Below, piece after piece: positions 8,922 to 18,534 of a stretch of DNA of 64,000 bases. Position numbers and translations under genes: made by a program. The notes below the pieces were generated by a model. It did not search any database and was not told where the DNA came from. It saw nothing but the letters and a program-made list of their open reading frames with translations. Source of the DNA: Streptomyces wuyuanensis (lineage in GTDB: Bacteria > Actinomycetota > Actinomycetes > Streptomycetales > Streptomycetaceae). Each line of letters starts with the position of its first letter. Position 1 is the first letter of the stretch. The stretch covers positions 15,819-79,818 of the forward strand of contig NZ_FNHI01000018.1 of NCBI RefSeq assembly GCF_900103455.1. The letters run 5' to 3'.

Positions 8922-10936
8922 TCAGGAGGATTCACCCGACTGGGCCGTGGACGGGTAGACCCCTGTGACTCCGGTGTCCAGCGTGCGCTTCTTCTGCCCT
9001 TCGCTGATCACGAGGCTGAACGCGCCTTTGGCGGTGACGCGTTCGATCCGTTGCCCGTCGGCGGCAGCGAGGGCCGGGCGGGCTCCTTCGCTGACTGCTT
9101 CCAGGTGTTGGCGCCGGGTGCGAGGGTGTAGTGGAAGGGTGCACGGCCGAGGTCGGCGGCGCACGATGCGGCGTCGGCCCCCTTCTCGGCTCGGTAGACC
9201 ACGTGAGCCGTGCCGTCGGGGTCGAACCACGTCTCGTGGACCCGGTAGCCCACGCCGGGGCCTTTCAGCGGAACGGAGGTGCCGGAGGCGATGTCGAGGC
9301 CGGCCATCGGGTAGGCCCCTCCACCGCAGGAGTCGTACGGCGGCTGTCCAGTCGGCGGGTCGAAGACCGCCCTGCTGCCGTCCGGACTGACGGCCCAGAG
9401 ACCGTTCGCGTAACCGAGCGTGGGCAAGCCCCTGACCTGCCGCGCCTTGGTGGGTGAGCCGAGCGTGGTCAGGATGGATCGCTGGCCGGTCTCCCCCACG
9501 CGCGAGACCGCGTAGGTGTGCAGCCCTGAATCGCTCCAGGTGTTGAGGAGTCTGGTGTTCGGCGGTCCGTCGTGCGCCGGACCGGCTGGGATCTCGGACA
9601 GGTCGTGGTCCTTCGCCGCACCGCCGTCGGCGGGGTGGCTGCGGATGTCGTTCCCCCCGGAGACGAGTTCACCGTCCACGAAGGCGATCGTGCACGCGAA
9701 ACACGTCCAGGAGTGCTCCTTCCCGGACCTCAGATCGCGCAGCTTGACCGTTGTGTCGTCCGCGAGGCCGTCCCCGGAATCGGCGGTGTTCGTCTCCGTC
9801 CACGCCACGCGGGTGGCGTCCTGCGACCAGAAGACCCGGCCCGGGCTCGTCCGGTTCCCCGTGGTCGCCAGCACCTGGGGGCGGCCATTCGGCTTGCCGA
9901 GGACCTTGACCTGCGTCCTCGTGGTCCAGGCCAGCGGACGAAACTCGACGGCCGGCGCCGGGGAACCAGTGAGCTCAGCGCACCGGCGGCGGGCGGCGCC
10001 GTCCTCGGTACTGGTCGTGGTGGCGCAGACGTGGCGGTCCCTGTCGGCGGTGAGCGTGCAGGAGTCGGCCTGCGGGCCCTCGTCGCAACCCCAGTACACA
10101 AGGCTGACGCCCTCGGGAAGGGGCTGGGCCGGGTCCACGGAGACCGGGCCGGACTCACCCTTCTTGGATTTCACGACCCTCGTGCAGTCCGTGGCACCGC
10201 CCCCCACCGAGCAGGCGCCTTCGGGGTCGCCAGGCATGGTCGCCTCGATGACGCTGGTTGCCACGGTGACCCGGACCGGCACGGTGTCCGCTCCGGCCTG
10301 CTGGCTGAGCACGACTCCCCCCGCCGTCACCGTCGCCGCGAGCCCGCCGCCCACGACCACCTTGGCCGTCATGCCCATACCCGTCTTGGCGGCGACACCG
10401 GCCTTGGTCGAGGCGGCCACCGACCCGGGGTCGACGGGCAGGGCGGACGCGAGTTTGTGTCCTGCGTCGCCCAAGCCCGGGTCACCCAGAGTGCCCTGGT
10501 CACCCGCCGCCGGACCTTCGCCGCCGGAACCGTCGAGGCTCGCCGCGTCCTGCTGCGCGCCGTCGTCACGGGGCACCGATGAGTCCGCGCCGGCGGCCGG
10601 GTCCCCGCCGCACGACCGCGCGGCGTCCTCGGCGGCCGCCGCATGGCCCTCGTCGCCGAGTTCCCGCCAGTATGCCCCCGCCGCGGCGAAGGCCACCGCC
10701 GCGAGGACGCGCTTGCCCGAGACCAGTCTGCGGACACCGTCCTCCCGGCGGAGGCCGCCAGCCTGGCCCGTGCGGCCTCGCCGGCGCTGGCCTGTTCCCT
10801 GCGCACGGGTGCCTGGGGGCAGGACCTCGACCACTACCACCCCAAAGACGTCGACGCGGTCGGCCTCCCTCTCGGCCGCGACCAGACGCGCATCCACACC
10901 TGCCCGACCGACCCTGCCCCACCCACACCGCCTCAC
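8922..10936 (-). pseudogene. Membrane-anchored beta-propeller (PD40-like) protein, frameshifted
   Basis: The main frame covers 9008-10936. A hydrophobic segment AKVVVGGGLAATVTAGGVVL anchors the protein. A large extracytoplasmic part follows with propeller-blade signatures such as FWSQDATRVAWTE and AVSPDGSRAVFDP and paired cysteines. Near 9085-9105 the frame loses sense; a frame one base away continues with ARPALAAADGQRIERVTAKG and VISEGQKKRTLDTGVTG to a stop at 8922. That tail has normal codon bias, so a single-base indel has truncated the gene (or the sequence has an error). The N-terminus is also unclear: no good start lies between 10740 and 10936, and a second frame there looks protein-like. 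Function unknown. Confidence 0.65.
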
Positions 10937-11059
10937 TTTCCCGCAGGTCCTCCAGGAGCCGTGTGGCCGAGCCGGGAAGAAGGTCTCGCCGAAAACGGGA
11001 AGGCTTTGCCGGGACTGCCCGCGAGGTCCTGGCGGCGGGCACCGCAGCGCCCCGGCCCG

Positions 11060-11731
11060 TCAACGGCGTACGGAGTTGCGCGGGGTTACCAGACCGGATT
11101 CGTAAGCGAGGACCACGAGCTGGGCGCGGTCACGGGCGTGGAGCTTGGCCATGGCCCGGTTGACATGGGTCTTGGCGGTGAACGGGCTGATGACGAGGCG
11201 ATCGGCGATCTCGTCGTTGGACAGGCCCTGTGCGGCCAGGGCGACCGCCTCGCGTTCGCGGCCGGTCAGCCCCTCCAGCCCGCTGCCGACACGGGTCGGG
11301 GGAGGCTGGGTGACGTACCGGTCGATGAGCTTTCGGGTGATCGCGGGCGCGAGCAGGGCGTCGCCGCGGGCGGCCACGCGTACGGCGTGCAGGAGGTCTT
11401 CCGGCACGATGTCCTTGACGAGGAAGCCGGCGGCGCCGGCGCGCAGCGCGTCGAAGACGTGCTCGTCCACGCCGTAGTTGGTCAGCATGACGACGTGCAC
11501 ACAGGCCAGGGCCGGGTCCGCGGCGATGCGCCGGGTCGCTTCGATGCCGTCCATGACGGGCATCTGGATGTCGATGAGCGCGACGTCCGGCAGATGCTCC
11601 CTGACGAGGGCGCAACCCTCTCGGCCGTCGGCGGCCTCGGCCACCACCTCGATGTCGTCTTCAAGGTCGAGCAGCGCGCGGAAGCCGCTTCGGATGAGCG
11701 GCTGGTCGTCGACCAGCAGGACACGGATCAC
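11060..11731 (-). CDS. NarL/LuxR-family response regulator
   Basis: 223 residues. Receiver domain begins VIRVLLVDDQPLIRSG and has the phospho-acceptor Asp in PDVALIDIQMPVMDG; the conserved Lys is in GFLVKDI. The C-terminal LuxR-type HTH is LTGREREAVALAAQGLSNDE plus the AKTHVNR recognition helix. GTG start at 11731 overlaps the kinase stop by 4 bases (GTGA), so it is co-translated with the kinase upstream. Targets unknown. Confidence 0.92.
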   Translation of the reverse strand: MIRVLLVDDQPLIRSGFRALLDLEDDIEVVAEAADGREGCALVREHLPDVALIDIQMPVMDGIEATRRIAADPALACVHVVMLTNYGVDEHVFDALRAGAAGFLVKDIVPEDLLHAVRVAARGDALLAPAITRKLIDRYVTQPPPTRVGSGLEGLTGREREAVALAAQGLSNDEIADRLVISPFTAKTHVNRAMAKLHARDRAQLVVLAYESGLVTPRNSVRR

Positions 11732-12855
11732 GGCGCTCCGTTCATGGGGAGTTCGGCCTGGACGGTGAAGCCGCCTGCGCGGCGCGGTTCGGTGCGCAGC
11801 CGGCCGCCCAGAGCCGCGACACGTTCGTGCATGCCGCGCAGCCCGAGGCCGGGAGTCAGCGCGGGATGCGAGGTGGCCTTTCCGTCGTCGTCGACGCGGA
11901 TGGCGAGGGCGTCCGACCGACATTCGATGAGTACCGAGACAGTGCTCGCGGCGGCGTGCCGGGCGACGTTGGTGAGCGACTCCTGAACGATCCGGTAAGC
12001 GGTACGGCCCACTCCCGCCGGCACGTCCTGCGGACGTCCTTCGATCGTCAGCGTCGTCTCCAGCCCCGTCGTTCGGAACCGTTTCACCAGGTTCGGGATG
12101 TGGTCGAGTCCGTGCGGCGGGGTGGTGTCGTCGTCGCGCAGCGCCTCCAGGGTCGAGCGCAGCTCCCGGCTCGCCTCCCGGCCCGCCTCCCGGATCGCCA
12201 GCAGGGCCTCCGGCACCTGCTCGCCCCGCCGCCGGGCCACGTGGACCGCGACCTCTGATTGCACCTTGACGACCGAGATCTGGTGGGTGAGCGCATCGTG
12301 CAGTTCCCGCGCGATGCGCAGCCGCTCCTCGTCAGCCCGGCGTCGCGCGGTCTCCTCGCGGGTGCGCTCGGCTTCGTCCGCCCGGCGTTCGGCCTGCCGC
12401 ACCGCCTCCCCGGCGGCGAACGCGGCGATCAGCCAGGCGATCTCAAGCGTGCTCCGGGCGTGCGCCACGACCTCGCGCGCGGACCCGTCATGGAGGACCA
12501 GGGCGGTGAGGTGGAGTACGACCAGCAGGCCCAAGGACGCCGCCAGCGTGACGCCGCGGTACCCGGCGCGTACCGCGCCGAAGACCGCGACCAGGTACGA
12601 AACGGCGAGTACCTCGAACCCGGCCCCCAGGTGGCCCACTGCGCAGAGTCCGGCGACAGCCAGGACCACGAGCGGCGCCCGGCGTCGCGCGGCCAGCGCC
12701 AGCCCGCCGGTCACCAGCAAGGTGGCGCCGAGCAGTTCGCGGCCCCCGGCCGGGTGCGGCCCGGACAGCCCGGTGACCAGCAGCAGCGCTGCCACGCCCA
12801 AGGCGGTCGCCCAGTCGGTGACTGCGGCCGGGACAGCGAACCGTCCTTTGTCCAT
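11728..12855 (-). CDS. Two-component sensor histidine kinase (HisKA_3 type)
   Basis: 375 residues. The N-terminal half has about four to five hydrophobic segments (for example ALGVAALLLVTGLSG and LLGATLLVTGGLALAA) and a short basic coiled stretch rich in RRADEAERTREE. The phospho-acceptor His lies in ARELHDALTHQISVVK. The HATPase part has the N-box RIVQESLTNVARHA and a glycine box LGLRGMHERV. There is no large extracellular loop, so the signal is probably sensed in or near the membrane. Coupled by a 4-base overlap to the response regulator downstream. Confidence 0.92.
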   Translation of the reverse strand: MDKGRFAVPAAVTDWATALGVAALLLVTGLSGPHPAGGRELLGATLLVTGGLALAARRRAPLVVLAVAGLCAVGHLGAGFEVLAVSYLVAVFGAVRAGYRGVTLAASLGLLVVLHLTALVLHDGSAREVVAHARSTLEIAWLIAAFAAGEAVRQAERRADEAERTREETARRRADEERLRIARELHDALTHQISVVKVQSEVAVHVARRRGEQVPEALLAIREAGREASRELRSTLEALRDDDTTPPHGLDHIPNLVKRFRTTGLETTLTIEGRPQDVPAGVGRTAYRIVQESLTNVARHAAASTVSVLIECRSDALAIRVDDDGKATSHPALTPGLGLRGMHERVAALGGRLRTEPRRAGGFTVQAELPMNGAP

Positions 12856-13082
12856 GGCCGCACCGTAGCCGGATCCGGTCGTGGTCGAGTCCGACCCTGG
12901 GACGAACGCCGGCTACTGCGTGCGCGGTACCAGCGCGCCGTCTGCCGCAGCCGGAGTATCCGGATCGCCCGGCGGTGGCAGCGGAAGGTGCCTGCATCTG
13001 CTGGACGACCCGCACGGGACCCGGCGCGCATGCTCGCAAGGCACACCGAACGTCGGAATCAACGGAGAAGGAGGGGATCGGC

Positions 13083-13457
13083 ATGAGTGCTTCAGCAGCA
13101 CTGATGGCGGCCGCCGAGGGCGGGATCATCGGCGACGGGCGGACCGGGGCCAACCTGGCTCTGGGGGTAGGGCTGCTCGGCCTGGCTGTCGGCGGGCTGG
13201 CCCTGGCCCGCGCGGGCCGCCGGATCGGCTCCCGCTACGCGCGCATCGGCGGGGTGTCGGCCATCGCGGTGGGGCTGGCCGGCACGATCCTCGCACTGCT
13301 GCACGTGGCAACCACCAGTGGCGGTCCCGGCACGGGCAACGGGCTCCTCGGCGCCGTCGTGGCCATCCCGCTGGGGCTCGGCGCCGTGTTCCTCGGCCGC
13401 CGGGCCCTGGCCCGTGGCCACCGCGCCGACCCGCCGGCAGATCGGATGTCCGTCTGA
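13083..13457 (+). CDS. DUF6223 family small membrane protein
   Basis: 124 residues with three hydrophobic segments (LALGVGLLGLAVGGLALARA, ISAIAVGLAGTILALLHV-like, and GLLGAVVAIPLGLGAVFLG) and a GGPGTGNG turn between them that is typical of this streptomycete family. Start ATG at 13083 follows a strong GGAGAAGGAGGGG ribosome site. Transcribed divergently from the kinase gene. Function of the family is unknown. Confidence 0.82.
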   Translation: MSASAALMAAAEGGIIGDGRTGANLALGVGLLGLAVGGLALARAGRRIGSRYARIGGVSAIAVGLAGTILALLHVATTSGGPGTGNGLLGAVVAIPLGLGAVFLGRRALARGHRADPPADRMSV

Positions 13458-13518
13458 CCGTCACGGCGTGCGTGCGGCCGGCGCGCGCCGGACCCCGTGG
13501 GCTTGCCACCGACGCCCG

Positions 13519-13714
13519 TCAGAAGACGGTCTTGCCGACCACGAACCCCCAGGCCCGCCAGGTAGCCCCATGAATACCCGGGGTACTCGCGGCCCTCCCA
13601 CGGGCGCTCGATCGTCAGGTGAGTCAACATGGCTGCGGTCAGCGGGAGTTCGTCTTCGCGTACGAGCCAGACGGCCCGACGGGTTCCGCCGCGGGTCGGC
13701 CCCGTCCGATGCAT
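13519..13714 (-). pseudogene. Possible small membrane protein, frameshifted
   Basis: A minus-strand frame starting at 13714 reads AVWLVREDELPLTAAMLTHL and EGREYPGYSWGYLA with acceptable codon bias. If one base is skipped it continues AWGFVVGKTVF to a stop at 13519, which is a natural hydrophobic C-terminus. The unshifted frame instead continues as Arg/Gly-rich sequence across the DUF6223 gene. No family recognised; could be a relic or noise. Confidence 0.35.
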
Positions 13715-14069
13715 GCGTGACAGCCCTGCCCTGGTTCGTCGTCGCCCTGCGGGCCGTGACCACCGGTTCGGGCCAGGTTCCGGCTTGATGCAGCGGTCCT
13801 CCGGAACGGGCTTGGGCGGTCGGCCGTCGGAAACTCGGGGCGTGGACCCGCTTCGGAAACCGCTTCACGCGGTCGCCACGGATTCCGTCCCATCAGCGCG
13901 AAGTGCAGGTGTTGCAGGCCGCGGCGAAAGCCGTTCGACCGCGAGTAAACGGCCCCACCAATGGGATCGATATGACTGTATGAGTTACCGCACGCATATT
14001 CCGCTGCCATGCTCAAGGAGCAGATAGTGGTTGGGCAATGCTCGCCCCTTTGAACAGGGAGGTGCGTCA

Positions 14070-14279
14070 ATGTCCTGTCCGCCGTCTGTTGATGCGCGTA
14101 AAGCGCTGGACTTCCTCAGGACCAGTGGACTGGTCGATCTCAGCGTTCCGCTGGAGCGCGTGGTCGGCCAGGTCAGCCAACTGGACGACGTGGCCGGCTA
14201 CGTCCTGGCCTGGGAACGCTACGTCCTCGTCGTCGCCAACGAGGTAGCCGCGGACGCCGCCACGCCGTCCGACAACTGA
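14070..14279 (+). CDS. 69-residue protein upstream of the DUF6895 gene
   Basis: Starts at the ATG at 14070 with GGGAGG 7 bases upstream. The product is short, acidic and mostly helical in appearance (ARKALDFLRTSGLVDLSVPL, then QLDDVAGYVLAWERYVLVVA), ending in DAATPSDN. It has no signal peptide or Cys-rich core. A gap of 41 bases separates it from the DUF6895 gene in the same direction, so they are probably one operon. I do not recognise it. A carrier or partner protein, or a peptide substrate of the next gene, are open possibilities. Confidence 0.7.
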   Translation: MSCPPSVDARKALDFLRTSGLVDLSVPLERVVGQVSQLDDVAGYVLAWERYVLVVANEVAADAATPSDN

Positions 14280-14320
14280 ACCACGATCGCTGACTGAAGG
14301 TGACTGCCGGGAGGAACAAA

Positions 14321-16000
14321 GTGAGAACAGAGGAACCCGGCGTGCGGTCATCTCGATGGCGCGCGGTGGAGACCCAGGCGGTCGCCTGGCTCGCTGCGCG
14401 CCGGGACCTGCTGGACCCCCGCCATACGCACCCGGACCGTGTCCTTTTCACCCGTAAGGCGCTGATCGAGACTGCTTTTCTCGTGGGTTTGCGCGCCCGG
14501 CTCGATGACGCACCCCTGACGGGTGACTACGCGGCTCTTCTCGAACAGGTCGAAGAGGTCGCCCGACAGCCCTCATACCGGGAAATGATCCCCCGGGACG
14601 AGGCGGCCCTGCTGTTGTACGCCGGGACATACGCGGCCCTGCGGCTCTGCGGCCGCGAAGACCTGGAGTTCCGACGCCTCATCCAACAGGCCGTGGACGG
14701 CGGGTACGCAGCGGCGTTCGAGCGCATCCCGTACCGGCAACTGGACCTGCTCCACACACTTCACGTATGCGGCATCGCGCACGATCTGCCGACGATGGAC
14801 GAGGTTCTGCCGTTCACGCTCCTCTGCCGCCGGCCGAACGTCCTCAAGCTGACCGATCGCGACGTCTACGCCATCACCCACACCATCTTCTACGTCACCG
14901 ACTTCGGCAGGCGGGAACCCGTGTGGCCCGAGGGCTACGACCCCAGGGAAGGCGTCGAACTCGTCGAAGCGCTCCTCGTCCTGGCCGAAGGCCGCGCGAA
15001 CGCCGACTTGACCGGCGAACTGCTCTGCTGCCTGTATTCCCTCGGCGTCACCGACGCCTGCACCGAAGACCGGGCCTGGGCCTATCTGGAATCAGTACAG
15101 GAGGACAGCGGACGGGTGAACGGTCCCGAGGGTGTCGTTCATCCCGGGATCGACAGCGGCGACGACCACTACCGACGCTGGGCAGAGGCGTACCACACCA
15201 CCATCGTCGCTGCTCTGGCCGGCATGCTCGCACGAAGCACCCGCCGCCGGCCCGTCACGGCGCGCCGGAACCCGCCGGCCGCACTCCGCCTGGAGACGCC
15301 GCTGCGGAGCGCCGTGGTGTGGCTGTGTGAGGCGAGCCTGCCACAGGACCCCCGTACCGGGCTCGCCGGAGTCGCGGCCGCCGCCCTCGGAGCCGCCGCG
15401 ATCGACGAACACGACCTCGTCCAGCCGGCGCTCCAGTACTACGCGGCACGCCTCGCCGACGCGGACCCCGCCTTCTGGCAGGAACAGGGCATGGAAGTGG
15501 TGGGAGAGTTCGCCCTGGCCCTCCGAGCGGCAGATGTCGCATGCCCCTCCCTGAACGGCTTCCTCAAGGCCGCAGCGGACGCGGTCGGTTCACTCACCAC
15601 GATCCCGGTGGACATCGCCGACGGAGTGCACCGGCTGCACGCTCTCGGATTCGTCCCCGCGTCCACCGCCGCGGCCATCCCCCGGCAGAACGCACACCGG
15701 GAACCGCCTCACTACCCGCTGCACGCCGCACTCGCCCTGCGTGAAGCCCTCGAGAACTACCACCTCGGCCAACTCGCAGCCACCATCCGCACACTCGTCC
15801 ACCAGGGGCACGGCCCGCACCGCATCACCCAGGACGCCATCGCCTTCCTCGTCGCCCAGCAGAACACAGACGGCGCCTTCGGCCACCCCGCAACCGACGA
15901 ACCCACAGCACGGCGGAAGGCCCAGTACTCGTGGACCCGCAGCGCCGTAACCGCCCTCGCCACCGCCGTGGAGAGACGGGACGTCATCGCCACAGGCTGA
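14321..16000 (+). CDS. DUF6895-like alpha-helical protein
   Basis: 559 residues from the GTG at 14321, chosen because GGGAGG lies 7 bases upstream; an earlier in-frame GTG at 14300 lacks a site. The protein is rich in helical repeats. It has a distinctive segment DVYAITHTIFYVTDFGRREP near residue 190 and, near the C-terminus, AFLVAQQNTDGAFGHP, which resembles the QW-type repeats of terpene-cyclase and prenyltransferase alpha/alpha toroids. No DXDD or DDXXD cyclase motif is evident, so catalysis cannot be claimed. It follows the 69-residue gene and ends a two-gene unit. Family assignment (DUF6895) is from recall of its Y-x-I/V-T-H-T-x-F-Y-x-T-D-F-G pattern. Confidence 0.75.
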   Translation: MRTEEPGVRSSRWRAVETQAVAWLAARRDLLDPRHTHPDRVLFTRKALIETAFLVGLRARLDDAPLTGDYAALLEQVEEVARQPSYREMIPRDEAALLLYAGTYAALRLCGREDLEFRRLIQQAVDGGYAAAFERIPYRQLDLLHTLHVCGIAHDLPTMDEVLPFTLLCRRPNVLKLTDRDVYAITHTIFYVTDFGRREPVWPEGYDPREGVELVEALLVLAEGRANADLTGELLCCLYSLGVTDACTEDRAWAYLESVQEDSGRVNGPEGVVHPGIDSGDDHYRRWAEAYHTTIVAALAGMLARSTRRRPVTARRNPPAALRLETPLRSAVVWLCEASLPQDPRTGLAGVAAAALGAAAIDEHDLVQPALQYYAARLADADPAFWQEQGMEVVGEFALALRAADVACPSLNGFLKAAADAVGSLTTIPVDIADGVHRLHALGFVPASTAAAIPRQNAHREPPHYPLHAALALREALENYHLGQLAATIRTLVHQGHGPHRITQDAIAFLVAQQNTDGAFGHPATDEPTARRKAQYSWTRSAVTALATAVERRDVIATG

Positions 16001-16461
16001 CACGCGGCTGCGTGCAGGACCCTACGGGCCCGCCCCTGAGGCGTCACAGATTTCTGCAGCGCTCGCCCACTGGCTGCAGGGCTGAACGTCCCTGGCGGGT
16101 CATTCCCTCCGCACCTCCACGCGAGGAACCGGCCCGCATCGCTGCCCGCAGTCTGCTCGGCGGCCAGGGTAACGCGTGGCTGGATCCCGTCGTCCTGAGC
16201 GTGCTGTGCGCGCGCCCAACGCCGGACATCGCCGAAGCGATGCAGCCGGCTCGCGCGGCCCGTGCATCACGTCCCCGCCCGGGTGCCGGAACGGGATGCG
16301 CGGACAGTCACAACGGTGGCGGGACTGTCCGCTGCTGTCAGCTCACCGAAGGTGGGGCCGATCAGTGAGTCACGCTGGACTGTGGCTCTCTGGCCCACCG
16401 GTTCGGAGAACGCGGAGGACGTTCCAGCCAGAGATAGCCGGACGACGCCGTGCCGCCGTGG
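16001..16461. other. Intergenic, no gene seen
   Basis: About 460 bases between two convergent genes. A plus-strand frame is open but reads as low-information Arg/Ala/Pro sequence. No strong hairpin recognised. Confidence 0.4.
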
Positions 16462-17409
16462 CTACGGGCGCACGACGATGTTGCCGATCTTGCGGCCGCT
16501 GTCGACCCGGTGATGTGCTTCAGCGATGTCGCACAGGTCGTAGATCTGGTCGATCACGACGGTGATCTTGCCATCGGCAGCCAGTCGCAAGAGCAACTCG
16601 AAGTCCTCGACGCGTTCGGGTGCAGGGCCCGCGACGACGTTGCCACGGGCACGTACAGTGTCGCCCAGGCCCGCGACAGCCAGCAGCAGCACCCCTCGGG
16701 GACTCAGCAGGCGCCGGCCTGAGGCGATCGAGAGGTTGCCGACGACGTCCAGCACCACGTCGAACCGGTCGGCGATGCCGGCCAGGTCGTCCCGGGTGTA
16801 GTCGATGACCCGCGCTGCTCCCAGGTCGGCCACCAGACCCGTGTTCGCCGTGCTGGTCACGCCGGTGACGGTCGCGCCGAAGTACTTCGCCAACTGGACG
16901 GCGTTCGTGCCGATCGCGCCTGACGCACCGTTGATGCACACCGACATGCCGGGCCCCACCGACGCCCTGTCCCGCAGGAAGTACAACGCTGTCGAGCCTC
17001 CGAACAGCAATCCCGCGGCATCCTCGTGGCTCACCGCGGACGGCTTCCGCGCGAGCCTCCTCGCCGGCACCACGACGTACTCGGCATGTGCGCCGAGTCT
17101 CACCCCGGTCATGCCGCACACCTCGTCACCCGGCGCCATGTCCCGGACGCGCGCGCCAACGGCAAGGACCTCCCCGGAGAAGGAGCTGCCCAGGACCGTC
17201 CGCCGAGGACGGAGAACGCCGAACGCCAACCGTGCGAACAACCCGAAACCCGCCGGGAACCGGGCCCCGCGTATACGCGAGTCGGCCGAGGTAACCGCCA
17301 CCGCCTTGACGCGCACCAGCACCTCGTCTCCACGTGGCGCGGGCCGTGGAACCTCGCCGATGCGTACGACGTCGGGCGCGCCGTACCGGTCGACGACTGC
17401 TGCCTTCAT
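16462..17409 (-). CDS. NAD(P)H-dependent quinone oxidoreductase-like alcohol dehydrogenase (MDR family)
   Basis: 315 residues, zinc-free medium-chain dehydrogenase/reductase. The GroES-like half starts MKAAVVDRYGAPDVVRIGEV and includes LGSSFSGEVLAVGARV and PGDEVCGM. The nucleotide-binding half has INGASGAIGTNAVQLAKYFG, matching the AXXGXXG variant of NADPH enzymes. The catalytic-zinc cysteines and His of classic alcohol dehydrogenases are absent. It is divergently transcribed from a TetR regulator with two palindromic operators between them, so it is almost certainly the regulated target, probably reducing a quinone or enone stress compound. Confidence 0.9.
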   Translation of the reverse strand: MKAAVVDRYGAPDVVRIGEVPRPAPRGDEVLVRVKAVAVTSADSRIRGARFPAGFGLFARLAFGVLRPRRTVLGSSFSGEVLAVGARVRDMAPGDEVCGMTGVRLGAHAEYVVVPARRLARKPSAVSHEDAAGLLFGGSTALYFLRDRASVGPGMSVCINGASGAIGTNAVQLAKYFGATVTGVTSTANTGLVADLGAARVIDYTRDDLAGIADRFDVVLDVVGNLSIASGRRLLSPRGVLLLAVAGLGDTVRARGNVVAGPAPERVEDFELLLRLAADGKITVVIDQIYDLCDIAEAHHRVDSGRKIGNIVVRP

Positions 17410-17418
17410 GCACCCCTC

Positions 17419-17432
17419 CTTACAAGTGTAAG
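17419..17432. promoter_or_regulatory. TetR-type operator, palindrome 1
   Basis: CTTACAAGTGTAAG is a perfect 14-base inverted repeat (CTTACA-AG-TGTAAG) just 10 bases upstream of the oxidoreductase start codon. A second near-identical palindrome lies 32 bases away centre to centre. Confidence 0.8.
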
Positions 17433-17450
17433 TCTGCGCTTCACGGTAGC

Positions 17451-17464
17451 CTTACGGGCGTAAG
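17451..17464. promoter_or_regulatory. TetR-type operator, palindrome 2
   Basis: CTTACGGGCGTAAG is a perfect 14-base inverted repeat with the same CTTAC/GTAAG outer arms as palindrome 1. It lies about 30 bases upstream of the tetR-like start, so binding at both sites would control both genes. Confidence 0.8.
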
Positions 17465-17493
17465 TCAGCAAGCCTGATCAGAGAGGTTCCGTC

Positions 17494-18144
17494 ATGCCCC
17501 GGCGTCCGGCGCTCAGTCACGACCGCATCATCGACGCCGCGGTGCAGGTCGCCGACCGCGGCGGCCTCGCCCAAGTGAGCATGCGCAACGTCGGCAAGGA
17601 ACTCGGCGTCGAGGCGATGTCGCTCTACCATCACCTCGCCGGCAAGGACGCATTGCTGGACGCCCTGGCGAACTGGACCTTCACTCGGATCGAGCTGCCC
17701 GAACCCCGGCAACCGTGGCGGCGGGCGATGACCGACCGCGCGGCGTCGGCCCGGGCCACCCTGTCACAGCACCCATGGGCCCTCGGCCTCATCGAGTCGC
17801 GCCGCTCCCCAGGCCCGGCCCTGCTCCGACACCACGACACCGTGCTCGGCTGCCTGCGCCACAACGGCTTCCCGATGGCGCTGGCGTCGCACGCCTTCTC
17901 CGCGATCGACGCCTACGTCTACGGCTTCGTGCTGACCGAGCTCAACCTGCCCTTCGACACCGACGCCGGAGTCGAGGAATTCGTCGGCGAGATCCAGGAC
18001 CGGCTCTCCCCCGACGCCTACCCGCACCTGGCCGAGCTGATCACCGAGCACGTCATGCACCGGGACTACTCGTACGCCGACGAGTTCGGCTACGGTCTCG
18101 ACCTCATCCTCGACAGCCTCGAAGCACGCCTGGCAAACCGGTGA
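17494..18144 (+). CDS. TetR-family transcriptional regulator
   Basis: 216 residues. The N-terminal HTH reads HDRIIDAAVQVADRGG, then SMRNVGKELGVEAMSLYHHL with the typical Y-x-H-x recognition helix. The C-terminal part (about residues 75-205) is the ligand-binding domain of the TetR_C class, with SHAFSAIDAYVYGFVLTE. GAGAGG lies upstream of the ATG. Divergent from the quinone oxidoreductase with a shared 84-base promoter carrying the two CTTAC palindromes, the standard layout of a local repressor and its target. Confidence 0.93.
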   Translation: MPRRPALSHDRIIDAAVQVADRGGLAQVSMRNVGKELGVEAMSLYHHLAGKDALLDALANWTFTRIELPEPRQPWRRAMTDRAASARATLSQHPWALGLIESRRSPGPALLRHHDTVLGCLRHNGFPMALASHAFSAIDAYVYGFVLTELNLPFDTDAGVEEFVGEIQDRLSPDAYPHLAELITEHVMHRDYSYADEFGYGLDLILDSLEARLANR

Positions 18145-18534
18145 AGCGGCCTCCGACAGTGCAGGCAGGCTCGGACGAGCAACCATGGTTGGCGACGCGG
18201 CGGTTGGCGCGCGCGGTATGCGCCGGATGTGCCACAAAGAGCGAGCCGGCACTGCCCACCGACGCGGCGGGGGCCGTGATACGAGGGTGACGTCCGTTGC
18301 TCCGGCTCGAGGACCAACGTTCCGTCAACTCCCGGGTCTCCGGTCCCGAACAAGCCGTCGCCCACCAGGCCCGCCGGCAGCTAACGGCGGGGACCGTGAG
18401 ACCAGTTGAGGTCGGAGGCCGTGGCCTCCCCCGTCGGCCGTGGCCGCTTCCCGGCCCGGGGAACGACCAAGAAGGCATACACTGTCCGGGCATTCATTGA
18501 CATGTACAGACGCGGTGCCAGGGGGAGGCATGAC
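18145..18534. other. Intergenic, promoter of the histidine kinase
   Basis: About 390 bases. Short frames on both strands have no recognisable content. A more AT-rich stretch near 18475-18510 may hold the promoter for the kinase gene. Confidence 0.4.
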
